A DNA stretch of 33,170 nt from DATLED01 sp035525495 (GTDB taxonomy: Bacteria > Actinomycetota > Acidimicrobiia > Acidimicrobiales > CADCTF01): contig DATLED010000045.1 of NCBI GenBank assembly GCA_035525495.1, positions 1-33,170 on the forward strand. Reading direction: 5' to 3'. Below the pieces are notes generated by a model. That model did no database searches, had not been told where the DNA came from, and worked only from the letters and a program-made list of their open reading frames with translations. The translations under genes were made by a program, and so were the position numbers. How positions within the stretch are numbered: the first letter of the stretch is position 1; every line of letters begins with the position of its first letter. Shown here in pieces: positions 1 to 7,454 of the stretch.

Positions 1-386
1 AGCGCCTCGGCAATCTCGAGCGCCTGCTCGCCGGTGTCCGGCTGGCTGATATAGAGGTTATCGATGTCGACGCCGCACTTCGCCGCGTACTCGGGATCGA
101 GGGCATGCTCGGCGTCGATGAACGCCGCGATGCCGCCGGTCCGCTGCGCCTCGGCGATGATGTGCTGCACGAGGGTCGTCTTACCCGACGACTCAGGGCC
201 GTAGATCTCGGTGATGCGGCCGCGGGGGATGCCGCCGATGCCGAGCGCCAGATCCAGCGCGATCGAGCCGGTCGGGATGCACTCGACCGCCATCCGGGTC
301 GATTCGCCGAGCCGCATGATCGAGCCCTTGCCGTACTGCTTGTCGATCTGGCCCAGCGCCATCTCGAGTGCCTTCTCTCGCTCCAC
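1..386 (-). CDS. recA: RecA recombinase, N-terminal part (runs off the left edge)
   Basis: Homologous-recombination ATPase that forms filaments on single-stranded DNA and triggers LexA self-cleavage. About 128 residues are visible; the rest lies beyond base 1. Walker A GPESSGKT is at residues 63-70, and the catalytic Glu of the AEHAL motif is near residue 93. The flanking RecA signatures MALGQIDKQYGKGSIMRLG and IPRGRITEIYG are intact. The start is GTG at 384-386, followed by Val-Glu-Arg-Glu-Lys, with a GAGAGGG Shine-Dalgarno-like stretch about 8 nt upstream. The upstream gap to cinA holds a LexA box and a RecA-NDp type promoter, so the gene has its own damage-inducible promoter rather than relying on cinA transcription. 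Assignment is certain; only completeness cannot be judged. Confidence 0.97.
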   Translation of the reverse strand, partial: MEREKALEMALGQIDKQYGKGSIMRLGESTRMAVECIPTGSIALDLALGIGGIPRGRITEIYGPESSGKTTLVQHIIAEAQRTGGIAAFIDAEHALDPEYAAKCGVDIDNLYISQPDTGEQALEIAEA

Positions 387-425
387 TTGGAACACCCTCT
401 CGTTCGGAAATCGTGATCTGCCGAC

Positions 426-448
426 ACCCTACGAAGGGGGTGTGACAA
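426..448 (-). promoter_or_regulatory. RecA-NDp (PafBC-type) promoter of recA
   Basis: On the minus strand, TTGTCACAC (448-440) is followed by exactly 8 nt and then TAGGGT (431-426). This fits the mycobacterial RecA-NDp pattern TTGTCR-GTG, N8, TANNNT, known to be driven by the WYL activator PafBC independently of LexA. The first six bases, the spacing and the -10 fit; the GTG part is CAC here. Predicted transcription start is near 419, giving a leader of about 33 nt. Confidence 0.7.
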
Positions 449-469
449 CAACGCACATCAGCGTAATTG

Positions 470-483
470 CGAACGGGTGTTCG
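470..483. promoter_or_regulatory. LexA (SOS) box upstream of recA
   Basis: CGAACGGGTGTTCG is a palindrome with 5-bp arms that contains GAAC-N4-GTTC (471-482), the LexA box type of Gram-positive bacteria and actinobacteria. It lies about 85 bp upstream of the recA start and about 25 bp downstream of the cinA stop, where a recA SOS operator is expected. Confidence 0.8.
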
Positions 484-506
484 AGTGTGGATGGTGCGCG
501 CGGACG

Positions 507-1775
507 TCACGAAGGCGGGGCGGCCGCCTTCCCGAGCAACCGCTTGCGCAGGAGGTCGAGCCCGGAGATGGCGGCGAATTGCCGCACCCGCTCCCGGTCC
601 CCCGGCAGCTTCAGCTGCACCGCTTCGCCCTCGGCGGGCCCGCCCGGCATCGCCAGCCCGACGAACACCGTCCCCGGGTCCTGGCCGTCCTGCGACGCCG
701 GCCCCGCCACGCCCGTGTACGACAGCCCGACGTCGGCGCCGACGACCCGCCGCACGCCGACGGCCATCGCCGCCGCCGCCTCGGCCGACACGACCGGCCC
801 CTCCGGCACGCCGAGCACGTCGAACTTCACCGACGAGGCGTACGACACCACGCCGCCCTGGAACCACTCGCTCGCACCGATGACGTTCGTCAGCCTCGAC
901 CCCACCAGCCCGCCCGTCAGCGACTCGGCCACGCCCATGGTGAGCCCCGCGGCCCGCAGCAGGTGACCGACCGACGACTCCATCGTGTCGTCGTCGACGC
1001 CGAACACGAGGTCGCCGAGGATGAGCCGGACCTGGGCCTCCTCCGCCGACAACAACCCCTTCGCCGCCTCGGCGTCGGGCGCCTTCGCCGTGATCCGGAC
1101 CTTGATCCCCTCGATGCCGCTCGCGAGGAAGGCGATCGTCGCGCCACCGCCATCACCGGAGTCCAAGGCGTCGAGCCGGGGCGCCAGCAGCTCGGCCAGC
1201 TTCGACTCCGCCGCCCCCCACGTCTTCAGCGTCCGCGACAGGATCGTCGCCGCCGTCCCGGCCTTCGCCTGAAGGTCCGGGATGATCGCCCGCTCCATCA
1301 TCTCGGTCATCTCGTAGGGGACGCCCGGCACGGCGTAGACGACCTTGTGGCCGACGGGACAGATGAGCCCCGGCGCCGTCCCCCGCACCTGGTCGATCAC
1401 CGTTGCGCCCTCCGGCACGTCGGCCTGGCGGAGGTTGTTCTGCGGCATCTCCCGGCCCCGCGACGCGAACATCTCACGGATGCGCGCGCCGATCTCGTCG
1501 GACCGGACGAGCGCCACGTTCATGACCTCGGCGATGGCCTCGCGGGTGATGTCGTCCTGGGTCGGGCCGAGGCCGCCGCACATGATGACGGCGTCACTGC
1601 GGGACAGGCCGATGCGCAGCGCCTGGACGATCCGCTCGCGGTTGTCGCCGACCTTGGTCTGGAAGTGCGAGTCGATGCCGGCCAGCGCCAGCCGCTCCCC
1701 CATCCACGACGAGTTGGTGTCCACGATCTGGCCGAGCAGCAGCTCGGTGCCGACGGCGATTATCTCCGTGCGCAC
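507..1775 (-). CDS. cinA: CinA: nicotinamide-nucleotide amidase / competence-damage protein
   Basis: Two-domain protein of 422 residues. The N-terminal MoaB/MogA-like COG1058 domain starts MRTEIIAVGTELLLGQ and carries the GGLGPTQDD nucleotide-binding motif at residues 67-75. The C-terminal PncC-type amidohydrolase domain, about residues 250-415, has the AESLTGG catalytic motif and a YTGVAGP segment. The family recycles NMN to nicotinic acid mononucleotide and hydrolyses ADP-ribose. I chose GTG at 1773-1775 because GAGGT lies 6 nt upstream and the protein then begins at the family's usual start. An in-frame GTG at 1788-1790 has no Shine-Dalgarno. It sits between pgsA and recA, a common actinobacterial and firmicute arrangement, and starts only about 16 nt after the pgsA stop, so the two are probably co-transcribed. 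Confidence 0.95.
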   Translation of the reverse strand: MRTEIIAVGTELLLGQIVDTNSSWMGERLALAGIDSHFQTKVGDNRERIVQALRIGLSRSDAVIMCGGLGPTQDDITREAIAEVMNVALVRSDEIGARIREMFASRGREMPQNNLRQADVPEGATVIDQVRGTAPGLICPVGHKVVYAVPGVPYEMTEMMERAIIPDLQAKAGTAATILSRTLKTWGAAESKLAELLAPRLDALDSGDGGGATIAFLASGIEGIKVRITAKAPDAEAAKGLLSAEEAQVRLILGDLVFGVDDDTMESSVGHLLRAAGLTMGVAESLTGGLVGSRLTNVIGASEWFQGGVVSYASSVKFDVLGVPEGPVVSAEAAAAMAVGVRRVVGADVGLSYTGVAGPASQDGQDPGTVFVGLAMPGGPAEGEAVQLKLPGDRERVRQFAAISGLDLLRKRLLGKAAAPPS

Positions 1776-1791
1776 GCTGGGACCTCGCACT

Positions 1792-2349
1792 TCACAGCTG
1801 GGCCGCTGCCTTGCGTCCGTCGAGGAGGTACTGCGCGCCGGTGACCACGGCCAGTACGACGCCGAGCCAGAGCACGCCCTTCGGGAGCCACCCGATCTTC
1901 GACGTCGGCGGCAACAGCGCGAACCCGATGGCGACCTCCTGCACGACGGTCTTCACCTTTGCCCAGTAGCGCGCCGGCACCGAGACGCCCCGCTTGCCCA
2001 TCCAGCTGCGGTAGGCGCTGATGGCCACTTCGCGGAAGGTGATGACGGCGACGGGGAGCCACCAGAAGGCGTCGGCGAAGACGAGGGCGATGAGGCCGCC
2101 GACGACGAGGAACTTGTCGGCAAGGGGATCGAGGAACGCACCGGATCGGGTGGTGCCCTGCCGGCGGGCGATGTAACCGTCGACGCCGTCGGACGCGGCA
2201 AGGACGAAGCCGAGCAGGAATGAAGGCCAAGACGGGCCCTGCGCCACGACGACGACCAACCACACCGGTGTGAGCAACAACCGGGCGATGGTGATGGCGT
2301 TGGCCGGCGTCAACAATGCCGACGGCCCGAACGATGATGCTTCGCTCAC
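1792..2349 (-). CDS. pgsA: CDP-diacylglycerol-glycerol-3-phosphate 3-phosphatidyltransferase (PgsA-like)
   Basis: Integral membrane enzyme of 185 residues that makes phosphatidylglycerophosphate from CDP-diacylglycerol and glycerol 3-phosphate. The CDP-alcohol phosphotransferase signature is complete: D54-x2-D57-G58-x2-A61-R62, then G70-x3-D74-x3-D78, within SDGVDGYIARR and GAFLDPLADK. Several hydrophobic helices follow. The start is GTG at 2347-2349, with only a weak GGTG-like Shine-Dalgarno. The neighbours fit: pgsA precedes cinA and recA in many actinobacteria. Other CDP-alcohol transferases, such as phosphatidylinositol-phosphate synthase, share the motif, so the exact acceptor rests on the overall similarity and the pgsA-cinA linkage. 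Confidence 0.9.
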   Translation of the reverse strand: MSEASSFGPSALLTPANAITIARLLLTPVWLVVVVAQGPSWPSFLLGFVLAASDGVDGYIARRQGTTRSGAFLDPLADKFLVVGGLIALVFADAFWWLPVAVITFREVAISAYRSWMGKRGVSVPARYWAKVKTVVQEVAIGFALLPPTSKIGWLPKGVLWLGVVLAVVTGAQYLLDGRKAAAQL

Positions 2350-2397
2350 GTCACCGCCGGCGCCGGAAGCGCCAGCCCGCCGGAAGCGGAGCCGAAA

Positions 2398-2422
2398 GGA
2401 GCGCCAGCGACGCAGAGCGAGG
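2398..2422 (+). repeat. Dispersed GC-rich repeat, short copy A
   Basis: GGAGCGCCAGCGACG is joined directly to CAGAGCGAGG. These are the two outer modules of the longer copies at 8837-8909 and 32350-32425, without the middle part. It lies in the 81-bp gap between rimO (downstream end) and pgsA (start). A further partial GGAAGCGCCAGC module lies about 30 bp to the left. Confidence 0.5.
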
Positions 2423-2430
2423 TCATCGAC

Positions 2431-3684
2431 TCAGCCCGCAACGAGGTCGGGACCGAACGCTCCCTCGACCACGACTCGGTGGAACTCGCCGACGGACAGT
2501 GCGTCGGGCACCTCGACGACCCCGTCGATCTCGGGCGTCTCGCGATGCGACCGTCCGACACCTGCGGCGTCCACGAGCACCTCGATCGTCGAGCCCACCA
2601 ACGCGCGACGGCGGGACGACGTGATCCCCTCCTGGAGCTCCTCGAGCTCGATGAGTCGCTCCTTCATCAGCCCTTCGTCGACGACACGGTCGAGGGTCGC
2701 CGCATGCGTCCCCTCCTCGGACGAGTAGGTGAAGAACCCGACCCAGTCGAGCTGGGCCTCCTCGACGAAGGCCAGCAACTGGTCGTGGTCGGCCTCCGTC
2801 TCGCCGGGATAGCCGACGATGAAGTTCGACCGAAAGGCCGCGTCCGGGTATCGCGACCGGATGTCGGCGATCCGTCGCAGGAACCGCTCGCCATCGCCCC
2901 AGCGACGCATCCGGCGCAACAAGGGCTTCGACACGTGCTGGAGGGACAAGTCGTAGTACGGCACTCCCGACACGCCGCCGATCACGTCGACGAGCGCGTC
3001 GCTCAGGTCCGACGGGTAGAGGTAGAGCAACCGCGTCCGCGGCACCCGCGCCGCCACCGCCTCCACCAAAGGCACGATCGACCCCGCACCCATCCCTTCG
3101 ACGTCCTTGCCGTACGACGCCAGGTCCTGCGCGACGAGCACGATCTCGCGCACGGCGAGCGCCTCGACCTCGCGCACGATCTCGTCCAACGAGCGCGACC
3201 GCTGCTTCCCCCGGAACGAAGGGATGGCGCAGAACCCGCAGGAGCGATCGCAACCTTCGGCGATCTTCACATAGGCCCAAGGACGGGAGGAGCGCGGTCG
3301 CGGCAGGTTCAACAGGTCGAACGACGGCACCGACGAAGCGGGCCTGCGACCGAGCGTCACCGGGACGCCGAAGCCCGAGACGCGGTCGACCTCCGGCAGT
3401 GCCGCCGCCAGCTCGTCGCCGTAGCGCTCGGCCATGCACCCCGTCACGATCAGCTCTGCGCCGTCGCGTCGCGCGTCGCTCAAAGCCAAGATCGTGTCGA
3501 TCGACTCCTGTCGCGCCGCCTCGATGAACGCGCATGTGTTGACCACGACGACGTCGGCCGCATCGGGCGACGCGGCCACCGAGAGGCCATCTGCCTCGAG
3601 CGTGCCGACGAGCTTGTCCGAGTCGACCTGGTTCTTCGGACAGCCGAGGGTCTCGACCCAGTACGTGCGAGCGCCGGCCACCAC
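2431..3684 (-). CDS. rimO: Ribosomal protein uS12 (S12) methylthiotransferase RimO
   Basis: Radical-SAM enzyme of 417 residues that methylthiolates the conserved Asp of ribosomal protein S12. The N-terminal UPF0004 domain holds the auxiliary-cluster cysteines C15 (ETLGCPKNQVDSD), C51 (NTCAF) and C83 (TGCMAE). The radical-SAM CxxxCxxC is C145-DRS-C149-GF-C152. A TRAM domain closes the protein. The TLGCPKNQVDSD and CDRSCGFCAIPSFRG variants are RimO-like rather than MiaB-like. The start is GTG at 3682-3684, with a second GTG directly after it and no strong Shine-Dalgarno. The gap to the upstream GNAT gene is about 55 bp, so it may belong to the same long minus-strand transcript. Confidence 0.95.
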   Translation of the reverse strand: MVAGARTYWVETLGCPKNQVDSDKLVGTLEADGLSVAASPDAADVVVVNTCAFIEAARQESIDTILALSDARRDGAELIVTGCMAERYGDELAAALPEVDRVSGFGVPVTLGRRPASSVPSFDLLNLPRPRSSRPWAYVKIAEGCDRSCGFCAIPSFRGKQRSRSLDEIVREVEALAVREIVLVAQDLASYGKDVEGMGAGSIVPLVEAVAARVPRTRLLYLYPSDLSDALVDVIGGVSGVPYYDLSLQHVSKPLLRRMRRWGDGERFLRRIADIRSRYPDAAFRSNFIVGYPGETEADHDQLLAFVEEAQLDWVGFFTYSSEEGTHAATLDRVVDEGLMKERLIELEELQEGITSSRRRALVGSTIEVLVDAAGVGRSHRETPEIDGVVEVPDALSVGEFHRVVVEGAFGPDLVAG

Positions 3685-3738
3685 GGGAGTCTACGAGGCG
3701 AAGCCGATGTCCTCGCAGACGGCGCCTGGCACCGGCCG

Positions 3739-4233
3739 CTACAGCGTGAGCTGCATCGTGAGGACGCCGTCGCGATCGCGACGAACCTCGAAGCCGAACC
3801 GGCGGAAGAGCGCCACCGCCGGCATGTTGCCGCGGGGGACGTTGAGGCCGAGTGACGCCTTGTCCTCGTCGCGGGCCATTTGGATGAGCTCGGTCATCAT
3901 CATCCCGCCGACGCCCTTCCCGCGGTGTTCGGGGACGAGTGAGATGAGCAGCTCGGGGGTCTCGCCACCGACGAAGCCGCCTTCAGGGTCGTCGTCGGGG
4001 AAGACCCGGAACCATGCGGCACCGACCGGCTCGAGGTCGGCCTCGGCGATCAACCCGTGGTCGCCGCCGCGGCCCCAACCGTCGACGAACGCCGTGACTT
4101 GCGGGTTCGACAGCAACTGCTCCGGCGACGGCCGGTCCTTCCCGACCGGCGCCGCCGCCTCATAGAGCATCCCCCGGAGCACGAACGAGTCGGAGAGCGT
4201 CGCCAACCTCACGGAGTACCTGGAGCTCGCCAT
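3739..4233 (-). CDS. GNAT-family N-acetyltransferase (first of two)
   Basis: Acetyl-CoA-dependent acyltransferase of 164 residues; substrate unknown. The acetyl-CoA binding motif A is in SLVPEHRGKGVGG, the R/Q-x2-G-x-G/A signature, at about residues 105-120. It is followed by a helix and a typical end, NMPAVALFRRFGFEV. ATG at 4231-4233 was chosen (MASSRYSVRLATLSDS) because it gives a standard GNAT N-terminus. It lies 7 nt after the stop of the next GNAT gene, with GAGG a few bases upstream. The open frame continues further upstream but only through that gene. The tandem arrangement suggests cotranscription with the second GNAT, not shared substrate. Confidence 0.85.
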   Translation of the reverse strand: MASSRYSVRLATLSDSFVLRGMLYEAAAPVGKDRPSPEQLLSNPQVTAFVDGWGRGGDHGLIAEADLEPVGAAWFRVFPDDDPEGGFVGGETPELLISLVPEHRGKGVGGMMMTELIQMARDEDKASLGLNVPRGNMPAVALFRRFGFEVRRDRDGVLTMQLTL

Positions 4234-4240
4234 CTCGGCC

Positions 4241-4786
4241 TCAATCTCTAGCAGGGGCAGCCGAGAGGACCCGTCGGTACCGGACCTCGTGCACGACCTG
4301 GCCACCGAACTCGTCGTCCTTCACGCCGCCGTCCGGAGTCCAACCCTCGCGCTCGTAGAACCGCCGCGCCCGCGCGTTCGTGTCCAACACCCACAGGACG
4401 GCGACGTCCCTCCCCCAACGCCGGAGCTCGTCGGCGGCGGCGTGCAGGAGGGGCGCGCCGATCCCGCGGCCCCAGGCCTCGGGCTCGAGGTTGATTGCCC
4501 ACACCTCGCCCTCGCCCGGGGTGCTCGTGCCGTCGAAGCGCACCACGCCGAGGGTGCTGAAGCCGCACACGTGGCCGTCGACCGGGTCTTCCACCACCAG
4601 CACGCGCCGATCGGCTGGAAGCTCGGGAAGACCCTCACGCCACGATGCCTGACGATCCTCGACCGAGAGGCCGTCGAGGAAGTCGTCGGGCATCTGACCG
4701 CGGTAGCCGTACTGCCACGCCCGCACGTGGATCGAGCCGATGGCGTCGGCATCGCTGACCTCGGCCCGACGGACCACGACGTTCAC
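4241..4786 (-). CDS. GNAT-family N-acetyltransferase (second of two)
   Basis: Acyltransferase of 181 residues with a full GNAT fold: an N-terminal segment of the type seen in PhnO/RimI-like enzymes (VRRAEVSDADAIGSIHVRAWQYGYRG), motif A in EPEAWGRGIGAPLL, and the C-terminal ARRFYEREGW. The HVRAWQ-YGYRG segment and the NARARRFYEREGW ending are common in uncharacterised actinobacterial GNATs. Start GTG at 4784-4786 lies 8 nt after the stop of the SMP-30 gene. The open frame extends far upstream but only through the SMP-30 gene in another frame, so the longer version is rejected. The substrate cannot be told from sequence. Confidence 0.85.
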   Translation of the reverse strand: MNVVVRRAEVSDADAIGSIHVRAWQYGYRGQMPDDFLDGLSVEDRQASWREGLPELPADRRVLVVEDPVDGHVCGFSTLGVVRFDGTSTPGEGEVWAINLEPEAWGRGIGAPLLHAAADELRRWGRDVAVLWVLDTNARARRFYEREGWTPDGGVKDDEFGGQVVHEVRYRRVLSAAPARD

Positions 4787-4794
4787 GTCTCGAC

Positions 4795-5721
4795 TCAGAA
4801 CGCGAGGGCGAGGCCGGCCCGCGGCCAGGGGAACGAGACGAGCTTCCCGGTCGCCGACAGCGTGGCGTATCCGGTGCGGAGGCCCTCGCCGCCGAAGCAG
4901 ATGTTCGTCGTCAGTGGGTCCGGGAGGGCGATGTGCTCCGCCGACCGCCCGTCGGGCGCGATGACCGTGATGCCGCCGTTGCCGAGGGTCGCCACGCAGA
5001 CATAGCCCTCGTCGTCGACCGCCAACGAGTCGAAGAGCGTGTTGCCCCCGCCGCCGTAGAGGAGGGTGCCGCCGTTTCCGAAGGCGGGCGACGGGTCGGC
5101 GAGCTCGCCGGGTCCCGACAGCGGCCACGAGAACACTCGCCCGGTGTGGGTCTCTGCGACGTAGACCGTGGCGCCGTCGGGCGACACGCCGACGCCGTTG
5201 GGCGACGCGATCGGAAAGACCACCTCGCGGATCTCGGAGCCGTCCGCCTTGGCGTAGTAGAGCCCGCCGCGGTCGGCCTCGCGCTCGCGCATGTGGCCGT
5301 GGTCGGTGAACCAGAAGCCGCCGCTGGAGTCGAACACGAGATCGTTGGGCGCACGCAGGCGATTGCCGTCGCACTCGGTGTACAGATCAGTGACCGTGCC
5401 GGCCCCGAGGTCGAGACGCTGGATGCGCCCGCCGATGTAGTCGTCGGCCGCCGTCCCGTGGTGGTCGCCGGGGAGCAGCATCGGGCCCACCTCGGTCCAT
5501 CGCCAGCCGCCGCTGTTGCACACGTAGACACCACCGTCGGGACCGAGGGCGGCACCGTTCGGGCTGCCGCCGCAGTCGGCGACGACGGTGAACTCGCCGC
5601 CGTCGGCGGGCACGCGGCTGACGCGGCCACCCTTGAGCTCGCACACCAGGAGGTCGCCGTCGGGCAGCACCACCGGTCCTTCGGGGAACTGCAGTCCGGT
5701 CGTCAACTCGGTGATGTTCAT
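4795..5721 (-). CDS. SMP-30/gluconolactonase/LRE-family beta-propeller protein
   Basis: Six-bladed beta-propeller of 308 residues, the usual family length. The divalent-metal ligands expected for the SMP-30/gluconolactonase family are visible: Glu in LQFPEGPVV near residue 14, Asn in RLRAPNDLVFD near residue 126, and Asp in the DSLAVDDEG strand near residue 230. The family hydrolyses sugar lactones, organophosphates or other cyclic esters. A sugar-acid or xenobiotic lactone is possible, and no neighbour settles it. There is no signal peptide, so it is probably cytoplasmic. Start ATG is at 5719-5721; the gap to the upstream VOC gene is 25 bp and is made largely of GAGC repeats. Confidence 0.88.
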   Translation of the reverse strand: MNITELTTGLQFPEGPVVLPDGDLLVCELKGGRVSRVPADGGEFTVVADCGGSPNGAALGPDGGVYVCNSGGWRWTEVGPMLLPGDHHGTAADDYIGGRIQRLDLGAGTVTDLYTECDGNRLRAPNDLVFDSSGGFWFTDHGHMREREADRGGLYYAKADGSEIREVVFPIASPNGVGVSPDGATVYVAETHTGRVFSWPLSGPGELADPSPAFGNGGTLLYGGGGNTLFDSLAVDDEGYVCVATLGNGGITVIAPDGRSAEHIALPDPLTTNICFGGEGLRTGYATLSATGKLVSFPWPRAGLALAF

Positions 5722-5727
5722 GTCGAT

Positions 5728-5749
5728 GGCTCGCTCGCAAGCTCGCTCA
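5728..5749. repeat. GAGC-type short repeat between VOC and SMP-30 genes
   Basis: On the minus strand it reads TGAGCGAGCTTGCGAGCGAGCC: two GAGCGAGC units around TT. It includes the TGA stop of the VOC gene (5747-5749) and fills most of the gap before the SMP-30 start. It is a low-complexity element and occupies the place where a Shine-Dalgarno would be. Confidence 0.45.
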
Positions 5750-6109
5750 CTGCTGCACCAGCATCAACGCGTTTCCTTCGGGGTCGGCGATCGGGCAGAT
5801 GGTCGGCCCGCCGGGGACGTCGAACGGCTCGCCGGTCACCGACCCTCCGAGCTCGGTCGTGCGGGCCAGGGTCTCGGCGATCGACCGCACCTGGACGTAG
5901 AGGGACACGCCGGGCGCGTCGCCGGGTTGGATGTGTCCCGCGGGTCCTGGCTCCGGCCCGCCGATACCGGGCGCGATCTGCATGATGAAGCCCTCGCCGA
6001 CGTCCCAGTGGAACAGCTCGCCGTAGAAGGCGCGCTGCTTGTCGGGGTCCTTGGCGGTGATGGCCCAGTGGACGACAGGTCGGGCCCAGTCCGGCGGCGA
6101 GGTCGACAT
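5747..6109 (-). CDS. VOC (glyoxalase/bleomycin-resistance) superfamily protein
   Basis: Protein of 120 residues with the paired beta-alpha-beta-beta-beta modules of the vicinal-oxygen-chelate fold. The first module is VVHWAITAKDPDKQRAFYGELFHWDV with the metal-ligand position at His14. The second runs from SLYVQVRSIAETLARTTELGG to PICPIADPEGNALMLVQQ. The PDKQRAFYGELFGW and IADPEGN signatures are typical of small actinobacterial VOC proteins annotated as glyoxalase-like. The final Glu ligand usually in the last strand is replaced (LMLVQQ), so a metal-dependent activity is uncertain and a binding role is possible. ATG at 6107-6109. Confidence 0.85.
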   Translation of the reverse strand: MSTSPPDWARPVVHWAITAKDPDKQRAFYGELFHWDVGEGFIMQIAPGIGGPEPGPAGHIQPGDAPGVSLYVQVRSIAETLARTTELGGSVTGEPFDVPGGPTICPIADPEGNALMLVQQ

Positions 6110-6131
6110 CGTCGCCGAGCGTAGGCGCGGG

Positions 6132-7085
6132 TTACTCGATCGGGACGACCGGCTTGCCGTCGCCGTCGAGCTGGTGGAGGTACTCGCTGATGCCGTACCC
6201 GGTGCGTCCTTCGTACGTCCAGCGCGCCAAGCCCTCGTTCACGATCGTGCCGTTGGGGCGGATGCCGGCCTTTCCCGGATCGACGCGCATCAGGTCGGCG
6301 CGCAGCTCGTGCACGCGGTCGCGCTTGTCGGTGACCTTGAGGTGGGTGACCTTGTGGGTGACGCCGTCGTCCTCGACCTCCGTGCGCACGTCCCAGTTGG
6401 CCACCGACGCGTGCTCCCCCTTCGTCCAGACCCATCCGCGATGCAGGTCGCCGGCGTCGGTCCCGATGCGGATCCCCCCGAAGTGCGTCTCGTCTCCGAT
6501 GTTGATCGAGAACCAGCGCCACATCTTGGAGCCACCCCACTTGCGCGGTCCCCACGACTTGTCGCGATTGCCACGGGCCTCGCTGCCGAGGACGGCGCGC
6601 TGGCCGTTGGCCTCGATCCAGCCCGACCATCGGCCTGCTTGCTCGAGGTGTCCCTTTCCGACGGTCTCCCTCGTGGCGGCGGACGAACCTTCGCCCTCCT
6701 TGCCCTGGCCGTCGGCACCCATCGCCGGCGTCAGCGCATCGAACGTCACATCCATTGCGATCGGTCCATTCGTCGATTCGCCCGACGCCGTGATGCGCCA
6801 CTGCTTCAAGGGCGCCAGCCGTTCGTAGGTCACAGGCCCGACCACGAGGTCGTCGTCGATCATCACCTTCTGCTCGCGCACGTGGCGCATCGCCGCCAGC
6901 CCTCCGCCCGGGACCCAGAGGTTGAGGCCGACGTCGATCGTCCCCTCGTTCGGCCGGATGCCCATGCGGGTGAAGAAACCCGCGTCGGTATCCGGGCAGT
7001 AGCAGTTGAAGTAGTAGCTCTCGGACCAGGCGGAGTCGCCTTCGACCGGGTGCTGGAAGTCGTGCTGCTCGTCGAGGACCGGCAT
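6132..7085 (-). CDS. Unknown protein resembling the CrtC/lipocalin-like (DUF7064/DUF7065-type) family
   Basis: Protein of 317 residues with no signal peptide or membrane segment. It is rich in predicted beta strands and Trp motifs such as GRWSGWIEANGQ, RDKSWGPRKWGGSKMWRWFSINIGD and HRGWVWTKGEH. The RDKSWGPR...WRWF pattern resembles the two-domain beta-barrel proteins related to hydroxyneurosporene synthase (CrtC) and the actinobacterial DUF7064/DUF7065 families; this is recalled similarity, not a search result. No enzyme function can be assigned. ATG at 7083-7085 begins one base before the queF stop region (7087-7089), so translation is probably coupled to queF, although no functional link to queuosine synthesis is evident. 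Confidence 0.7.
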   Translation of the reverse strand: MPVLDEQHDFQHPVEGDSAWSESYYFNCYCPDTDAGFFTRMGIRPNEGTIDVGLNLWVPGGGLAAMRHVREQKVMIDDDLVVGPVTYERLAPLKQWRITASGESTNGPIAMDVTFDALTPAMGADGQGKEGEGSSAATRETVGKGHLEQAGRWSGWIEANGQRAVLGSEARGNRDKSWGPRKWGGSKMWRWFSINIGDETHFGGIRIGTDAGDLHRGWVWTKGEHASVANWDVRTEVEDDGVTHKVTHLKVTDKRDRVHELRADLMRVDPGKAGIRPNGTIVNEGLARWTYEGRTGYGISEYLHQLDGDGKPVVPIE

Positions 7086-7086
7086 G

Positions 7087-7443
7087 TCAGGACTTCTCCA
7101 TCTCCGCTCTCACGGTCGTGTGGATGCCGCCGCGCACGAGCCAGTCGGTGATGACCGTCAGGCGACGCGGGGCGATGGCGGCGACGAGGTCGTCGAGGAT
7201 GCGATTGGTCACGTCTTCGTGGAACGCGCCCTCGTCGCGATAGCTCCAGAGGTACAGCTTCAACGACTTCAGCTCGACGATGGATTCGTCGGGCACGTAG
7301 GTGATGCGTACCGTTGCGAAGTCCGGCTGGCCCGTCATCGGGCACACGCAGGTGAACTCCGGCGTCTCGCACGTCACCTCGTAGTCCCGCCCGGGATGGG
7401 GGTTGGAAACCGCCTGGAGGTCCTTCGACGGCGAGCTCGGCAC
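7087..7443 (-). CDS. queF: NADPH-dependent 7-cyano-7-deazaguanine (preQ0) reductase, type I QueF
   Basis: Reduces the nitrile of preQ0 to preQ1 for queuosine tRNA modification. At 118 residues it is the short type I (YkvM) form. The nucleophilic Cys is C34 in EFTCVCPMTGQPDFA, the catalytic Asp is D41, and the QueF motif ELKSLKLYL (E57) is followed by FHEDVTN and RGGI. I chose GTG at 7441-7443: CAGGGA lies a few bases upstream, and the start sits 11 nt after the thrB stop. The open frame upstream of it only runs through thrB in another frame. No queC, queD or queE is in the window, so the rest of the pathway is elsewhere or preQ0 is imported. Confidence 0.93.
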   Translation of the reverse strand: MPSSPSKDLQAVSNPHPGRDYEVTCETPEFTCVCPMTGQPDFATVRITYVPDESIVELKSLKLYLWSYRDEGAFHEDVTNRILDDLVAAIAPRRLTVITDWLVRGGIHTTVRAEMEKS

Positions 7444-7454
7444 GGGTCCCTGGT

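Noticed and set aside
4787..5374. Upstream extension of the second GNAT frame
   Set aside because: It runs through the SMP-30 gene in another frame with Arg-rich shadow composition; GTG 4784-4786 is the natural start.
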